Source of the DNA: Hyphococcus flavus
Lineage (GTDB): Bacteria; Pseudomonadota; Alphaproteobacteria; Caulobacterales; Parvularculaceae
Assembly (NCBI RefSeq): GCF_028748065.1
Contig: NZ_CP118166.1
Span: forward strand, 2,805,501 to 2,869,500
Length of the DNA: 64,000 nucleotides
Direction of reading: 5' to 3'
Part shown: in pieces, positions 28,695-39,779 of the stretch
How the letters are laid out: every line of letters begins with the position of its first letter
How positions within the stretch are numbered: the stretch's first letter is position 1
The notes under the pieces: model-generated
What the model was told of the DNA's origin: nothing
Database searches by the model: none
What the model saw: only the letters and a program-made list of their open reading frames with translations
Position numbers and translations under genes: made by a program

Positions 28695-29171
28695 CTAGTG
28701 ACACTTTTTCAGATCGCGGCTTAACAGCCACCAGTTTACCGGCCAGGCGGCGAGGAAGCCCGCTGGTACGGCGACAGCAATACCGATCCAGAACATCGGC
28801 GATAGAACTGATCCTGCCTGCATGCCGCCAACCATATAGTCGGCGCTGTTCATGGCGATTTCCATGACGCCGATAGATATCGCTTCGCCAACCCAGATCA
28901 GTTTAAGCGCCTGCCAAAATGTTTTCTTTTGTCTGCGCATGACTGGCAGCAAGCCGAGCGTGAAACCGGAGATGTAAGCGAGCACGGTCGCGAGAATAAT
29001 CGTCGGCCATACGCCGATCCCCAGCGTGACGCCGATGGCGAGGCCTGTAACCTCGCCGATGACACAACCCGTTAGGCAATGAAGCGTGGCCTGCGCCGAT
29101 GTGACTATCGGGTTCGCGCCGCTATGATGATGAGTGTGATGCTCTTTGTTTTGACATTCACTATGCGCCAT
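28695..29171 (-). CDS. DUF4396 membrane protein
   Basis: A 158-residue protein with a His-rich N-terminus (NKEHHTHHHSGANP) and four predicted membrane helices, beginning ATLHCLTGCVIGEVTGLAIG. This opening, with its Cys-x3-Cys-like pair and Gly-Glu, is the mark of DUF4396, a family often found with copper-handling genes. The function is unproven; the His stretch and the neighbours point to metal transport or delivery (inference). ATG 29171 is preceded by GGAGG; a longer frame upstream of it is not supported. It is the last gene of a copA-copB-DUF4396 unit, with 10 bases between it and copB. Confidence 0.78.
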   Translation of the reverse strand: MAHSECQNKEHHTHHHSGANPIVTSAQATLHCLTGCVIGEVTGLAIGVTLGIGVWPTIILATVLAYISGFTLGLLPVMRRQKKTFWQALKLIWVGEAISIGVMEIAMNSADYMVGGMQAGSVLSPMFWIGIAVAVPAGFLAAWPVNWWLLSRDLKKCH

Positions 29172-29181
29172 TTGAACCTCC

Positions 29182-29934
29182 TTAAAACCAGGTTCTAAAA
29201 CCGGCGACAAAGGAAACGCTTCCCGGTTCGTCACCGTCAATCCGTGCAAAGTCAGCACTATCGCCGACGGCGCGTTCCCATGAGACGCCGACATAAGGTG
29301 CGAATTGACGGCTGATTTCGTATCTGAGGCGCGCGCCCGTTTCGACGGTCGATAATCCTGCGCCAATTCCATACTCAGCTATGTCTTGTGCGGCGAAGTT
29401 CAACTCCGCGCGAGGCTGAAGAATAAGTCGCTGTGTGATTAACAGTTCGTATTCCGCTTCGACGCGCGCTTCGACATCGCCGTCATCGGAAACAAACAGC
29501 GCCGCATCGATTTCAAACAAGTAGGGCAATAGCCCTTGCGCCCCGACAACTGCGAACGTGCGGTCATTGCCCGGCGCGAAATCATGTCGGATGCCGGCCT
29601 GAAGATCGAAAAAGTCGCCAACGGCGCGGCTATAAAGCGCCTGGACTTCCGCCTCTTCGAATTCGTCGGCGTCAAAGTCAAATTCGCCCTCGGTCTTAAC
29701 CCACAAACGATTGATATCGCCGCCATACCAGCCTTGAGCGTCCCACAGAAAAACCGGGTCGCCTTCGTTGCTACGATACTCAAGCCGCTCGCCTTCGACA
29801 TACCAGAATGTAGCACCGCCATGGTGTTGTTGAAGATGCTTGCGCATCTCGCTCATGCCATGTGCTGTGTCGTCGGCGAGCGCGCCCAACGGCGCTGCGA
29901 GAATCAGTGTTGTAAGCAGTAGTAGCTTTTTCAT
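29182..29934 (-). CDS. copB: Copper resistance protein B (outer membrane)
   Basis: A 250-residue CopB/PcoB protein with signal peptide LLLLTTLILAAPLGALA. The mature part begins with a His/Met stretch, then FWYVEGERLEYRSNEGDP and WDAQGWYGGDINRLWVKTEG, which are typical CopB phrases. The remainder is alternating beta strands ending in an aromatic residue (FVAGFRTWF), as in outer-membrane beta barrels. In studied systems CopB works with the multicopper oxidase CopA in periplasmic copper defence. Its ATG overlaps the copA stop (ATGA at 29931-29934), so translation is coupled. The Met-rich N-terminal repeats of longer CopB proteins are absent here. Confidence 0.93.
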   Translation of the reverse strand: MKKLLLLTTLILAAPLGALADDTAHGMSEMRKHLQQHHGGATFWYVEGERLEYRSNEGDPVFLWDAQGWYGGDINRLWVKTEGEFDFDADEFEEAEVQALYSRAVGDFFDLQAGIRHDFAPGNDRTFAVVGAQGLLPYLFEIDAALFVSDDGDVEARVEAEYELLITQRLILQPRAELNFAAQDIAEYGIGAGLSTVETGARLRYEISRQFAPYVGVSWERAVGDSADFARIDGDEPGSVSFVAGFRTWF

Positions 29935-31841
29935 GACGCGCTATCCTGATGCATTTCATGACCGCTATGATCCATTTGATGATCTTGATGATGTGCCCGC
30001 GGCTTGACTGACACGACCTGCATCATGCCCGCCATCATGTGATAGAGCAGGTGACAGTGAAACGCCCAGTCGCCGACGGCGTCAGCAGTGACATCGACAG
30101 ATAATTTCTCGCCGGGCTTGACGATGATCGTATGTTTGCGCGCTTTTGTATGATCGTGATGGGCTTGTTTCACGACATCAAAAAACATCCCGTGAAGGTG
30201 GATGGGGTGAGACATCATCGTGTCGTTGACCAGCGTCAGCCTTAGTCGTTCGCCCTCATGAAACGTGATCGCGTCTTCAACTTCGGAAAACTTTTTCCCG
30301 TCGAAGGACCACATATACCGCTCCATATTGCCGGTCAGATGCAGTTCGAGTTCGCGTTCCGGGTCGTGCATGTCCGGGTTCATGTCGAGAGCGCTCAAAT
30401 CCGCATAGGTCAAAACCCGGTGCGGCTGATTTTCGAGGCCGAGACCCGGTTCATTGAGGCGGTCCGAAGGCGTTTCCGCAAGGCCGACAACGCCCGGTCC
30501 GGTCGGGTGGTTGTGTTCCTGCGCGGCGGACATGCCGCCAGTCATATTTGCAGAGTCATGCTTATCATGCCCGGATATTGAATTGTGATCGCCATGAGGT
30601 GATGCGCTGGAACTCGTTGCGCGGTCATCTGTATTCATATTGTGGCCGCTGTGATCCATTCTTGCATGTTGCTCATGCATAGACGCTTCAGGCTCGTGAC
30701 CGCCGCCATGACTTCCATGCGACATGGCCATGTCGCGCATGGTCAGCGTCGGGCGTTCGCGCAACGGTGGCACGGCTGCAACCATCCCCATGCGCGGCGT
30801 TAGGATTGCGCGGGCGTAGCCCGAACGGTCGATCGACTCCGCCATGATCGTAAAGGCTTTGTCCTGATGCGGATGAACGATGACGTCGTAGGTTTCAGCA
30901 ACGCCGATCTGTAGCTCGTCGGTCTCGACCGGCTTTACGTTCAGACCGTCTGCCTGGACGACGCTCATGGGTAGTTCCGGCAAGCGGAAATTGAAGATCG
31001 TCATGGCTGATGCGTTGATAATGCGCAGGCGCACGCGTTCGCCCGGTGAGAAGAGGCCTGTCCAGTTGTCGCCGGGCCCGTGGCCGTTGATCAAATAGGT
31101 GTATGTTGCGCCAGTAACGTCCGCGATATCAGCCGGGTCCATGCGCATGCGGCCCCACATGGCGCGTTCGGACAGCGCGTCCCCGAAACCGTCGTTTCCG
31201 GCGTCCCGGAAAAAATCGACAAGCGTGCGTTTCTGGAAATTATAATTTTCGGAATGTTTTTTCAGCTTGGCGAAAAGCCGGTTCGGATTTTCGAACGTCC
31301 AGTCGGAAAGAACAATCACATATTCCCGATCATATTGAACGGGATCGGCGTCTTTCGGTTCAATGATGATCGGCCCGTAATGGCCTGACTGTTCCTGCAG
31401 ACCTGAGTGCGAGTGATACCAATACGTGCCCGCTTGTTTGAGTGGAAATCTGTAGGTGAATGTCTCGCCGGGCTTAACGCCAGCGAAACCGGATAGGCCA
31501 GGCACGCCGTCCATTTCTGGCGGCAGCAAGATGCCGTGCCAGTGAATGGATGTGTCCTCATCGAGCCCATTCGAAAGATGCAACGTAACGTCATCGCCCT
31601 CGCGCCAGCGCAAAAGCGGGGCAGGAAGCTGGCCATTAATAGTGATGGCGCGTCCGCTTTTTCCATCGATGATAGATTTGGAGCGATCGGCTCGCAGATG
31701 AAACTCAGTCCCGGAAAGCGCGCTTATGCCGTACATGTTGTTGGCCGCGCCTGTCCTGGCCCAGGCAGGCAGTTGAAGTTGTGCGGCAGCAGCGCTTCCC
31801 AGAACGGCTGCGCCATTTAAAAATCGCCGGCGGTTCAACAT
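29931..31841 (-). CDS. copA: Multicopper oxidase CopA (copper resistance, Tat-exported)
   Basis: A 636-residue periplasmic multicopper oxidase of the CopA/PcoA type, which binds copper and oxidises Cu(I). A Tat signal (LNRRRFLNGAAVLGSAAAAQ) is followed by cupredoxin domain 1 with SIHWHGILLP and TYWYHSHSGLQEQSG, domain 2, then a His/Met-rich insert near residues 400-480 (MSHGSHGGGHEPEASMHEQH and similar). The C-terminal cupredoxin has HPIHLHGMFFDVV and the type-1 site FHCHLLYHMMAGMMQ. I start at ATG 31841, which has GAGG upstream; earlier in-frame starts at 31880 and 31943 fall in the promoter or operator. copB and the DUF4396 gene follow. Confidence 0.95.
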   Translation of the reverse strand: MLNRRRFLNGAAVLGSAAAAQLQLPAWARTGAANNMYGISALSGTEFHLRADRSKSIIDGKSGRAITINGQLPAPLLRWREGDDVTLHLSNGLDEDTSIHWHGILLPPEMDGVPGLSGFAGVKPGETFTYRFPLKQAGTYWYHSHSGLQEQSGHYGPIIIEPKDADPVQYDREYVIVLSDWTFENPNRLFAKLKKHSENYNFQKRTLVDFFRDAGNDGFGDALSERAMWGRMRMDPADIADVTGATYTYLINGHGPGDNWTGLFSPGERVRLRIINASAMTIFNFRLPELPMSVVQADGLNVKPVETDELQIGVAETYDVIVHPHQDKAFTIMAESIDRSGYARAILTPRMGMVAAVPPLRERPTLTMRDMAMSHGSHGGGHEPEASMHEQHARMDHSGHNMNTDDRATSSSASPHGDHNSISGHDKHDSANMTGGMSAAQEHNHPTGPGVVGLAETPSDRLNEPGLGLENQPHRVLTYADLSALDMNPDMHDPERELELHLTGNMERYMWSFDGKKFSEVEDAITFHEGERLRLTLVNDTMMSHPIHLHGMFFDVVKQAHHDHTKARKHTIIVKPGEKLSVDVTADAVGDWAFHCHLLYHMMAGMMQVVSVKPRAHHQDHQMDHSGHEMHQDSAS

Positions 31842-31875
31842 TTCAAACCTCAAAGCTTCACATTTGGTTTGGGAA

Positions 31876-31904
31876 GGCATACTATACCCCCCTAGGGTAT
31901 TCAA
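31876..31904 (-). promoter_or_regulatory. copA promoter with CsoR-type operator in the spacer
   Basis: On the minus strand TTGAAT (-35, at 31899-31904) and TATGCC (-10, at 31876-31881) are 17 bases apart. Within the spacer, 31884-31900 reads ATACCC-CCCTA-GGGTAT, a perfect 6-base inverted repeat with a C/G tract. This is the layout of operators bound by CsoR/RcnR-family repressors. The divergent gene at 31919 encodes such a repressor. The promoter assignment is by inspection only. Confidence 0.72.
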
Positions 31905-31918
31905 GCGGCGAGAATGAG

Positions 31919-32194
31919 ATGGCTCATTGCGACAAAACTTCAACGGTCAGGCGGCTAAACCGCATAGAAGGCCAGGTACGCGGCGTCGCGCGTATGGTCG
32001 AGGACGAACGCTATTGCATCGACATTCTGCATCAGGTGCAGGCCGTCAAAGCCGCGCTTTCAAAAGTGGAAGACGCCATCCTCTCCGACCATGCCGCCCA
32101 TTGCGTAGCCGAAGCGATCGCCTCTGGCGACGAGGCTGATCAACGTCAAAAATTCAGCGAGCTTGTAGATCTCTTTGGCAAAGTGAAGCGCTAG
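31919..32194 (+). CDS. csoR: CsoR-type copper-sensing transcriptional repressor
   Basis: A 91-residue all-helical repressor of the CsoR/RcnR family (DUF156) with RRLNRIEGQVRGVARMVED at residues 11-29. The Cu(I) ligand set of CsoR is present: Cys33, His58 and Cys62, spaced 25 and 4 apart as in the characterised CsoR triad. An extra His3-Cys4 at the N-terminus recalls the nickel/cobalt sensor RcnR, so metal choice is not fully settled. Cu(I) binding would release the operator between it and copA. The ATG at 31919 starts just after that operator. The facing permease gene ends 3 bases beyond its stop. Confidence 0.88.
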   Translation: MAHCDKTSTVRRLNRIEGQVRGVARMVEDERYCIDILHQVQAVKAALSKVEDAILSDHAAHCVAEAIASGDEADQRQKFSELVDLFGKVKR

Positions 32195-32197
32195 CCC

Positions 32198-33409
32198 TCA
32201 CCCTAAGACAATCGGAACCAATAGGCCGCCTGCAAGCCAGAGAAACGCGGCCCAAGCAAACAAGCGCAAGATCCTGTCGCTCAGCGTCCCCTTATCGCTG
32301 GTCATGAAACCGGCGGTGCGCCATTTCCAGACTAGAAAAGCGCCGCTCATCGTCAAAAACCCAGCGTTCAGAAACAACGTATAATCGACTTTGAAAAATT
32401 CCCTGTCTGTTACTGAATTGGCGCTGGCGGAATCAGGCAGAAGGCCGGCGAAAGAAAACCCGAAATGCAAGATGACGGCGCACGCGACGAGAATGACCAG
32501 AAAAACGCCGAGAATATAAAGCGCCATCTTCCACCCGTAATATTGCGCCTGAATGCGCAGCACCGGCAGAACGACAAGGTCGCTGAAAATAAACGCCATT
32601 ACGCCGGCGAAGCTGACGCCGTTTGAAAACAGGACTGCGGCGAGGGGAATGTTGCCCATCGATCCGATAAACGTGAAAAACGCCGCTATTGGCCCAACAA
32701 TTGTTTGCGCCAAAATTTCCCAGAACGCCGGATTTTCTGATCCTGAGCCGATAAAGAGCATTTGAAAAAACGCTTTAGGCACGAACGCAGCGATAGCGCC
32801 CGCGACTGTGAAGCCGACCGTCACGTCTTTCCAGACCATTCGCCATTCCACGACGTAGCGGTTGGAGACCTTGCGCCAGCCCTCGCGTGAGCGGATCAGT
32901 TGTTTCCAGTCTGGAAGCTCTTCGGTTTCATCATCGGCTTCCTGTTCGCGCGCATGCTCTCTCGCTTTTTCGATCAGGTTTTGAGGCCGGGTGAAGCGCA
33001 CGACAAGCCACATAAGCAAGATCAGAAGAATCCCGCCAAGATACTCGCCGATAACGAATTGCCAGCCGAGGAAGATGGCGATGACAATGCCAAGCTCGAC
33101 TACAAGATTGGTGGAGGCAAGAAGGAAGGCGAGGGCGGGCACGATCCCGGCGCCCTTGGTGAAAAGCGATCGGGTCGTGGCCAGCGCGGCGAAGGAGCAT
33201 GAGCTTGAAACAAAACCAAAGAAAGTTCCGATAGCGACGCTTTTGGGCCCCGCTTCGCCCATGCTTTTCTGCATGCGTTCGCGGGTGATAAAGACCTGGA
33301 TCATGCTGGAAATGAGATAACCAAGCCCGAAAGCCCAGAAAGCCATCCAGAAAAGGCCGACCGTTGTTCTGGCGGCCTCATGCCATAGGTTCACAAAATC
33401 GCCGCTCAT
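32198..33409 (-). CDS. Permease of the UPF0718/ArsP-like family
   Basis: A 403-residue protein with about nine membrane helices in two similar halves separated by a charged cytoplasmic loop (EKAREHAREQEADDETEELP, residues about 148-170). The first half has FFGFVSSSCSFAALATTRSLF and FLLASTNLVVELG; the second has FIGSMGNIPLAAVLFSNGVSF. This is the predicted-permease family that includes the organoarsenical exporter ArsP. The substrate here is unknown; the Cys in the SSSCS motif and the copper neighbourhood allow metal or metalloid export (inference). It is convergent with csoR and just upstream of the rplJ leader on the opposite strand. Confidence 0.82.
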   Translation of the reverse strand: MSGDFVNLWHEAARTTVGLFWMAFWAFGLGYLISSMIQVFITRERMQKSMGEAGPKSVAIGTFFGFVSSSCSFAALATTRSLFTKGAGIVPALAFLLASTNLVVELGIVIAIFLGWQFVIGEYLGGILLILLMWLVVRFTRPQNLIEKAREHAREQEADDETEELPDWKQLIRSREGWRKVSNRYVVEWRMVWKDVTVGFTVAGAIAAFVPKAFFQMLFIGSGSENPAFWEILAQTIVGPIAAFFTFIGSMGNIPLAAVLFSNGVSFAGVMAFIFSDLVVLPVLRIQAQYYGWKMALYILGVFLVILVACAVILHFGFSFAGLLPDSASANSVTDREFFKVDYTLFLNAGFLTMSGAFLVWKWRTAGFMTSDKGTLSDRILRLFAWAAFLWLAGGLLVPIVLG

Positions 33410-33519
33410 AGCTCATGTAACACCCGTGAGCAGAAGCCATTGCAATATTTGGTAACGGTCAAAACAGGGAAAGGCCTTGCATTCTGAAAAAGTCCGGTTA
33501 GAAGCACGCCGTCGCCTTA

Positions 33520-33794
33520 ATTGGCGATACCTGTCCGAGACTGCGGGTGTAGGTTTCCTACTTAATCTCCCGCATAGACAGAGGGAAAAGGATCAGCCGG
33601 ATTTCTTCCGGTCAAGTCCGTTGGACCTTCTGGGGCAGGCTCCGAGCGTTCGTCGCGGGAGCCTTTTTTGGTTCTCATGACAACGCGCTCAGTTGAAGCC
33701 CCTCGCGGGAAACCGCGGGGATTATCTGGGGCAGGGCTCAGTTTCCTAAGCGAAACGGCGTCTTGCCTCGCCATGAACCGAAGGGACTGCCAAC
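33520..33794 (+). promoter_or_regulatory. rplJ 5' leader RNA (L10-binding leader type) with a terminator-like hairpin
   Basis: The 385-bp gap before rplJ has no gene. From about 33530 it folds: GACTGCGGG pairs with CCCGCATAGACAG across a short TAGGTTTCCTA hairpin, the arrangement of the conserved L10 leader bound by L10-L12 to repress translation. At 33637-33669 AGGCTCC / GGAGCCT plus TTTTTT forms an intrinsic terminator inside the leader. The phrase TCTGGGGCAGG occurs twice (near 33629 and 33726). AAGGGA lies before the rplJ start. I see no convincing promoter at 33410-33520. Confidence 0.68.
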
Positions 33795-34307
33795 ATGGAC
33801 AGAACCCAAAAGGCGGAAATGGTTGAATGGATCGGCGGCGTGTTCGATGCGAACACGGTTGTCGTGGTGGCGAACGGGGGCCTTTCAGTCTCTGAATTCG
33901 AATCCTTGCGCGGCGAGCTGCGCGAGGCCGGCGCTTCCATGAAAATCGTCAAGAATCGTCTCGCCAAGATCGCGATCTCCGGAAAAACTGCAGAGAAACT
34001 CTCAGACCTTTTCCAGGGACCGACCGCCATCGCGTTCTCTGAAGACCCGGTCGCAGCGGCGAAAGCCGTCAAGAAGTTCGCCAAGGACAATGAAAAGCTC
34101 AAAATCCTCGGCGGCGCCATGGGCGAAGAAATCATGGACGAGAAGGGAGTGGAGGCGCTTGCCGCCATGCCGTCTCGTGATGAGCTCATCGCTTCTATTG
34201 TCGCGACCATCACAGCTCCGGCAGCGAATATCGCCAGCGCCATCGGCGCCCCGGCGTCGAACATCGCTGGAATTCTGGAGACCCTTGAGAACCGTGAAGC
34301 GGCGTAA
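33795..34307 (+). CDS. rplJ: Large ribosomal subunit protein L10
   Basis: A 170-residue L10, the stalk base that anchors L7/L12 dimers through its C-terminal helix and autoregulates the rplJ-rplL mRNA. The start MDRTQKAEMVEWIGGVF, the FESLRGELREAGASMKIVKN region and GPTAIAFSEDPVAAAK are typical. The alanine-rich C-terminal helix (ASAIGAPASNIAGILETLEN) is the L12-binding part. It follows a structured leader and the minus-strand permease gene instead of rplA. rplL lies 50 bases downstream in the same transcript. Confidence 0.98.
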   Translation: MDRTQKAEMVEWIGGVFDANTVVVVANGGLSVSEFESLRGELREAGASMKIVKNRLAKIAISGKTAEKLSDLFQGPTAIAFSEDPVAAAKAVKKFAKDNEKLKILGGAMGEEIMDEKGVEALAAMPSRDELIASIVATITAPAANIASAIGAPASNIAGILETLENREAA

Positions 34308-34357
34308 ACCAAAATCCGAATTTTTGAATTGAACCAACGAACTAGGAACTAAAGACA

Positions 34358-34735
34358 ATGGCTGATCTTAAAAAACTTGCTGAAGAGCTTGTCGGCCTGA
34401 CGCTTCTTGAAGCGGCTGAGCTGAAAAACATTCTTAAAGACGAATACGGCATCGAACCGGCTGCGGGCGCTGTTGCGGTTGCAGCGGCTCCGGGCGGCGG
34501 CGGCGAAGCGGCTGCTGAAGAGAAAGACGAATTCGACGTCATTCTCGTTGACGCAGGCGACAAGAAAATCAACGTGATCAAAGAAGTTCGCGCGATTACG
34601 GGCCTTGGCCTCAAAGAAGCCAAAGACCTCGTCGAAGCTGGCGGCAAAGCAGTCAAGGAAGCTGCGCCGAAAGCAGAAGCCGAAGAAATCAAGAAAAAGC
34701 TGGAAGACGCCGGCGCGAAAGTCGAACTCAAGTAG
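34358..34735 (+). CDS. rplL: Large ribosomal subunit protein L7/L12
   Basis: A 125-residue stalk protein that recruits and stimulates the translational GTPases. The N-terminal dimerization helix ([20 protein letters not shown]), the flexible Ala/Gly hinge around residues 38-52, and the C-terminal factor-binding domain ([20 protein letters not shown], then [11 protein letters not shown]) are all present. Four copies or more are normally made per ribosome from this gene. A strong terminator follows at 34761, partly separating it from rpoBC. Confidence 0.98.
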   Translation: MADLKKLAEELVGLTLLEAAELKNILKDEYGIEPAAGAVAVAAAPGGGGEAAAEEKDEFDVILVDAGDKKINVIKEVRAITGLGLKEAKDLVEAGGKAVKEAAPKAEAEEIKKKLEDAGAKVELK

Positions 34736-34760
34736 TTACGGCTCTGATTTCATTCATGAA

Positions 34761-34792
34761 AGCCGTCGCGGGCTTGCTCGCGGCGGCTTTTT
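34761..34792 (+). terminator. Terminator after rplL
   Basis: AGCCGTCGCG and CGCGGCGGCT (one wobble) form a stem around GGCTTGCT, followed by TTTTTG. It should reduce read-through from rplJL into rpoBC. A second, weaker hairpin (CTGGCGC / GCGCCAG, then CGGCTTTTTG) is at about 34809-34846. Confidence 0.82.
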
Positions 34793-34905
34793 GTTGGGCC
34801 GCGTCAGGCCTGGCGCTTTTGTCTGCATAGGCGCCAGCGGCTTTTTGTGATAATGTGACACCGTCCCGGAGATAAAATTGGGGCAAAATTTTTACAATCG
34901 GGGGG

Positions 34906-34934
34906 TTGCAGCCGCTTGCCGGCGCGCCTAATAA
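34906..34934 (+). promoter_or_regulatory. Predicted rpoB promoter
   Basis: TTGCAG (34906-34911) and TAATAA (34929-34934) are separated by exactly 17 bases, a good housekeeping-sigma match. It lies after the rplL terminators. It would give an approximately 200-base rpoB leader, which contains a further hairpin, CCGCCGACGG / CCGCCGGCGG with TTTTC, at about 34947-34973. It supports independent transcription of rpoBC. Confidence 0.68.
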
Positions 34935-35143
34935 ACACGTTCGCCGCCGACGGGAGTTCCGCCGGCGGTTTTCAGGCTTTGCGGCGACGTGCTTCGGTTA
35001 ATCGAGATTTGAAAATTTAGTCATCCGCGACCCGCGGTCGAACCTGGTCCGGCCTGCGGTCGTTTTTGCGCACTCATTTACCCTGTTTGAAGCGGCGGGG
35101 AGCTGACGTGTCGCTGAGATGGCTTCCGTTTATGAGGATAAAG

Positions 35144-39223
<4,080 letters not shown>

Positions 39224-39227
39224 GAGA

Positions 39228-39740
39228 ATGCCTATCCGTCTGTCTCAGTTTCTGCCGATGTTCGTTGCTTATGTAGCAATGACGGTGTCTGGATATGCAG
39301 ATGGGCTTGAACAAATTGTAGAAGTGCAATGCGTAGAGGATGCGGATTATTTCACTGCGACGGGGAAGATGGTCTCAGCGGATTATTTTCAGACTGATGC
39401 TGCGCAAATGGAAGAAGTCTTGGCTGGTCATGGAGTCTTTACATTGAGCAAGCTCGCTTCATCGCCAGTTACATGCCGTGTGGGCGAGCACTTGGTGAAG
39501 GTTCATGCCGAGATTGGTCCCTATCGGACGCAGGGTCGCTGCATTACAGAAGTTAGCGGCAATATTTTTGTTGAACTTGATGATGAAAAGATTGCTGTCG
39601 CCAAATTACCCAGCGCTTGTCTTGATCCCGGTTGGAGTGAGATCGAGATAAACAAGCGTTGGATTAAGGTCACGGAGTTTGCTGGAGGCAATGGCGAGCC
39701 TCTGTCGAGCGAGTTCCAGTTTAAGCATTTTGCTGAGTAG
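39228..39740 (+). CDS. Small secreted protein of unknown function between rpoB and rpoC
   Basis: A 170-residue protein that I do not recognise. Residues 1-24 look like a signal peptide (LSQFLPMFVAYVAMTVSGYA). The mature part is mostly beta-prone, slightly acidic, with four Cys (VEVQCVED, VTCRVGEH, GRCITEVS, SACLDPG) that could form two disulfides. The start ATG 39228 is 4 bases after the rpoB stop, and rpoC begins 39 bases after its end, so it must ride on the rpoBC transcript. Its codon use is more AT-rich than that of rpoB or rpoC, hinting at insertion. The frame is open and has a clean signal peptide, which argues that it is a real gene. Confidence 0.7.
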   Translation: MPIRLSQFLPMFVAYVAMTVSGYADGLEQIVEVQCVEDADYFTATGKMVSADYFQTDAAQMEEVLAGHGVFTLSKLASSPVTCRVGEHLVKVHAEIGPYRTQGRCITEVSGNIFVELDDEKIAVAKLPSACLDPGWSEIEINKRWIKVTEFAGGNGEPLSSEFQFKHFAE

Positions 39741-39779
39741 GAGCGCGTCAAGCGCGCTTCCATCGAAGGAGCAGACTTC

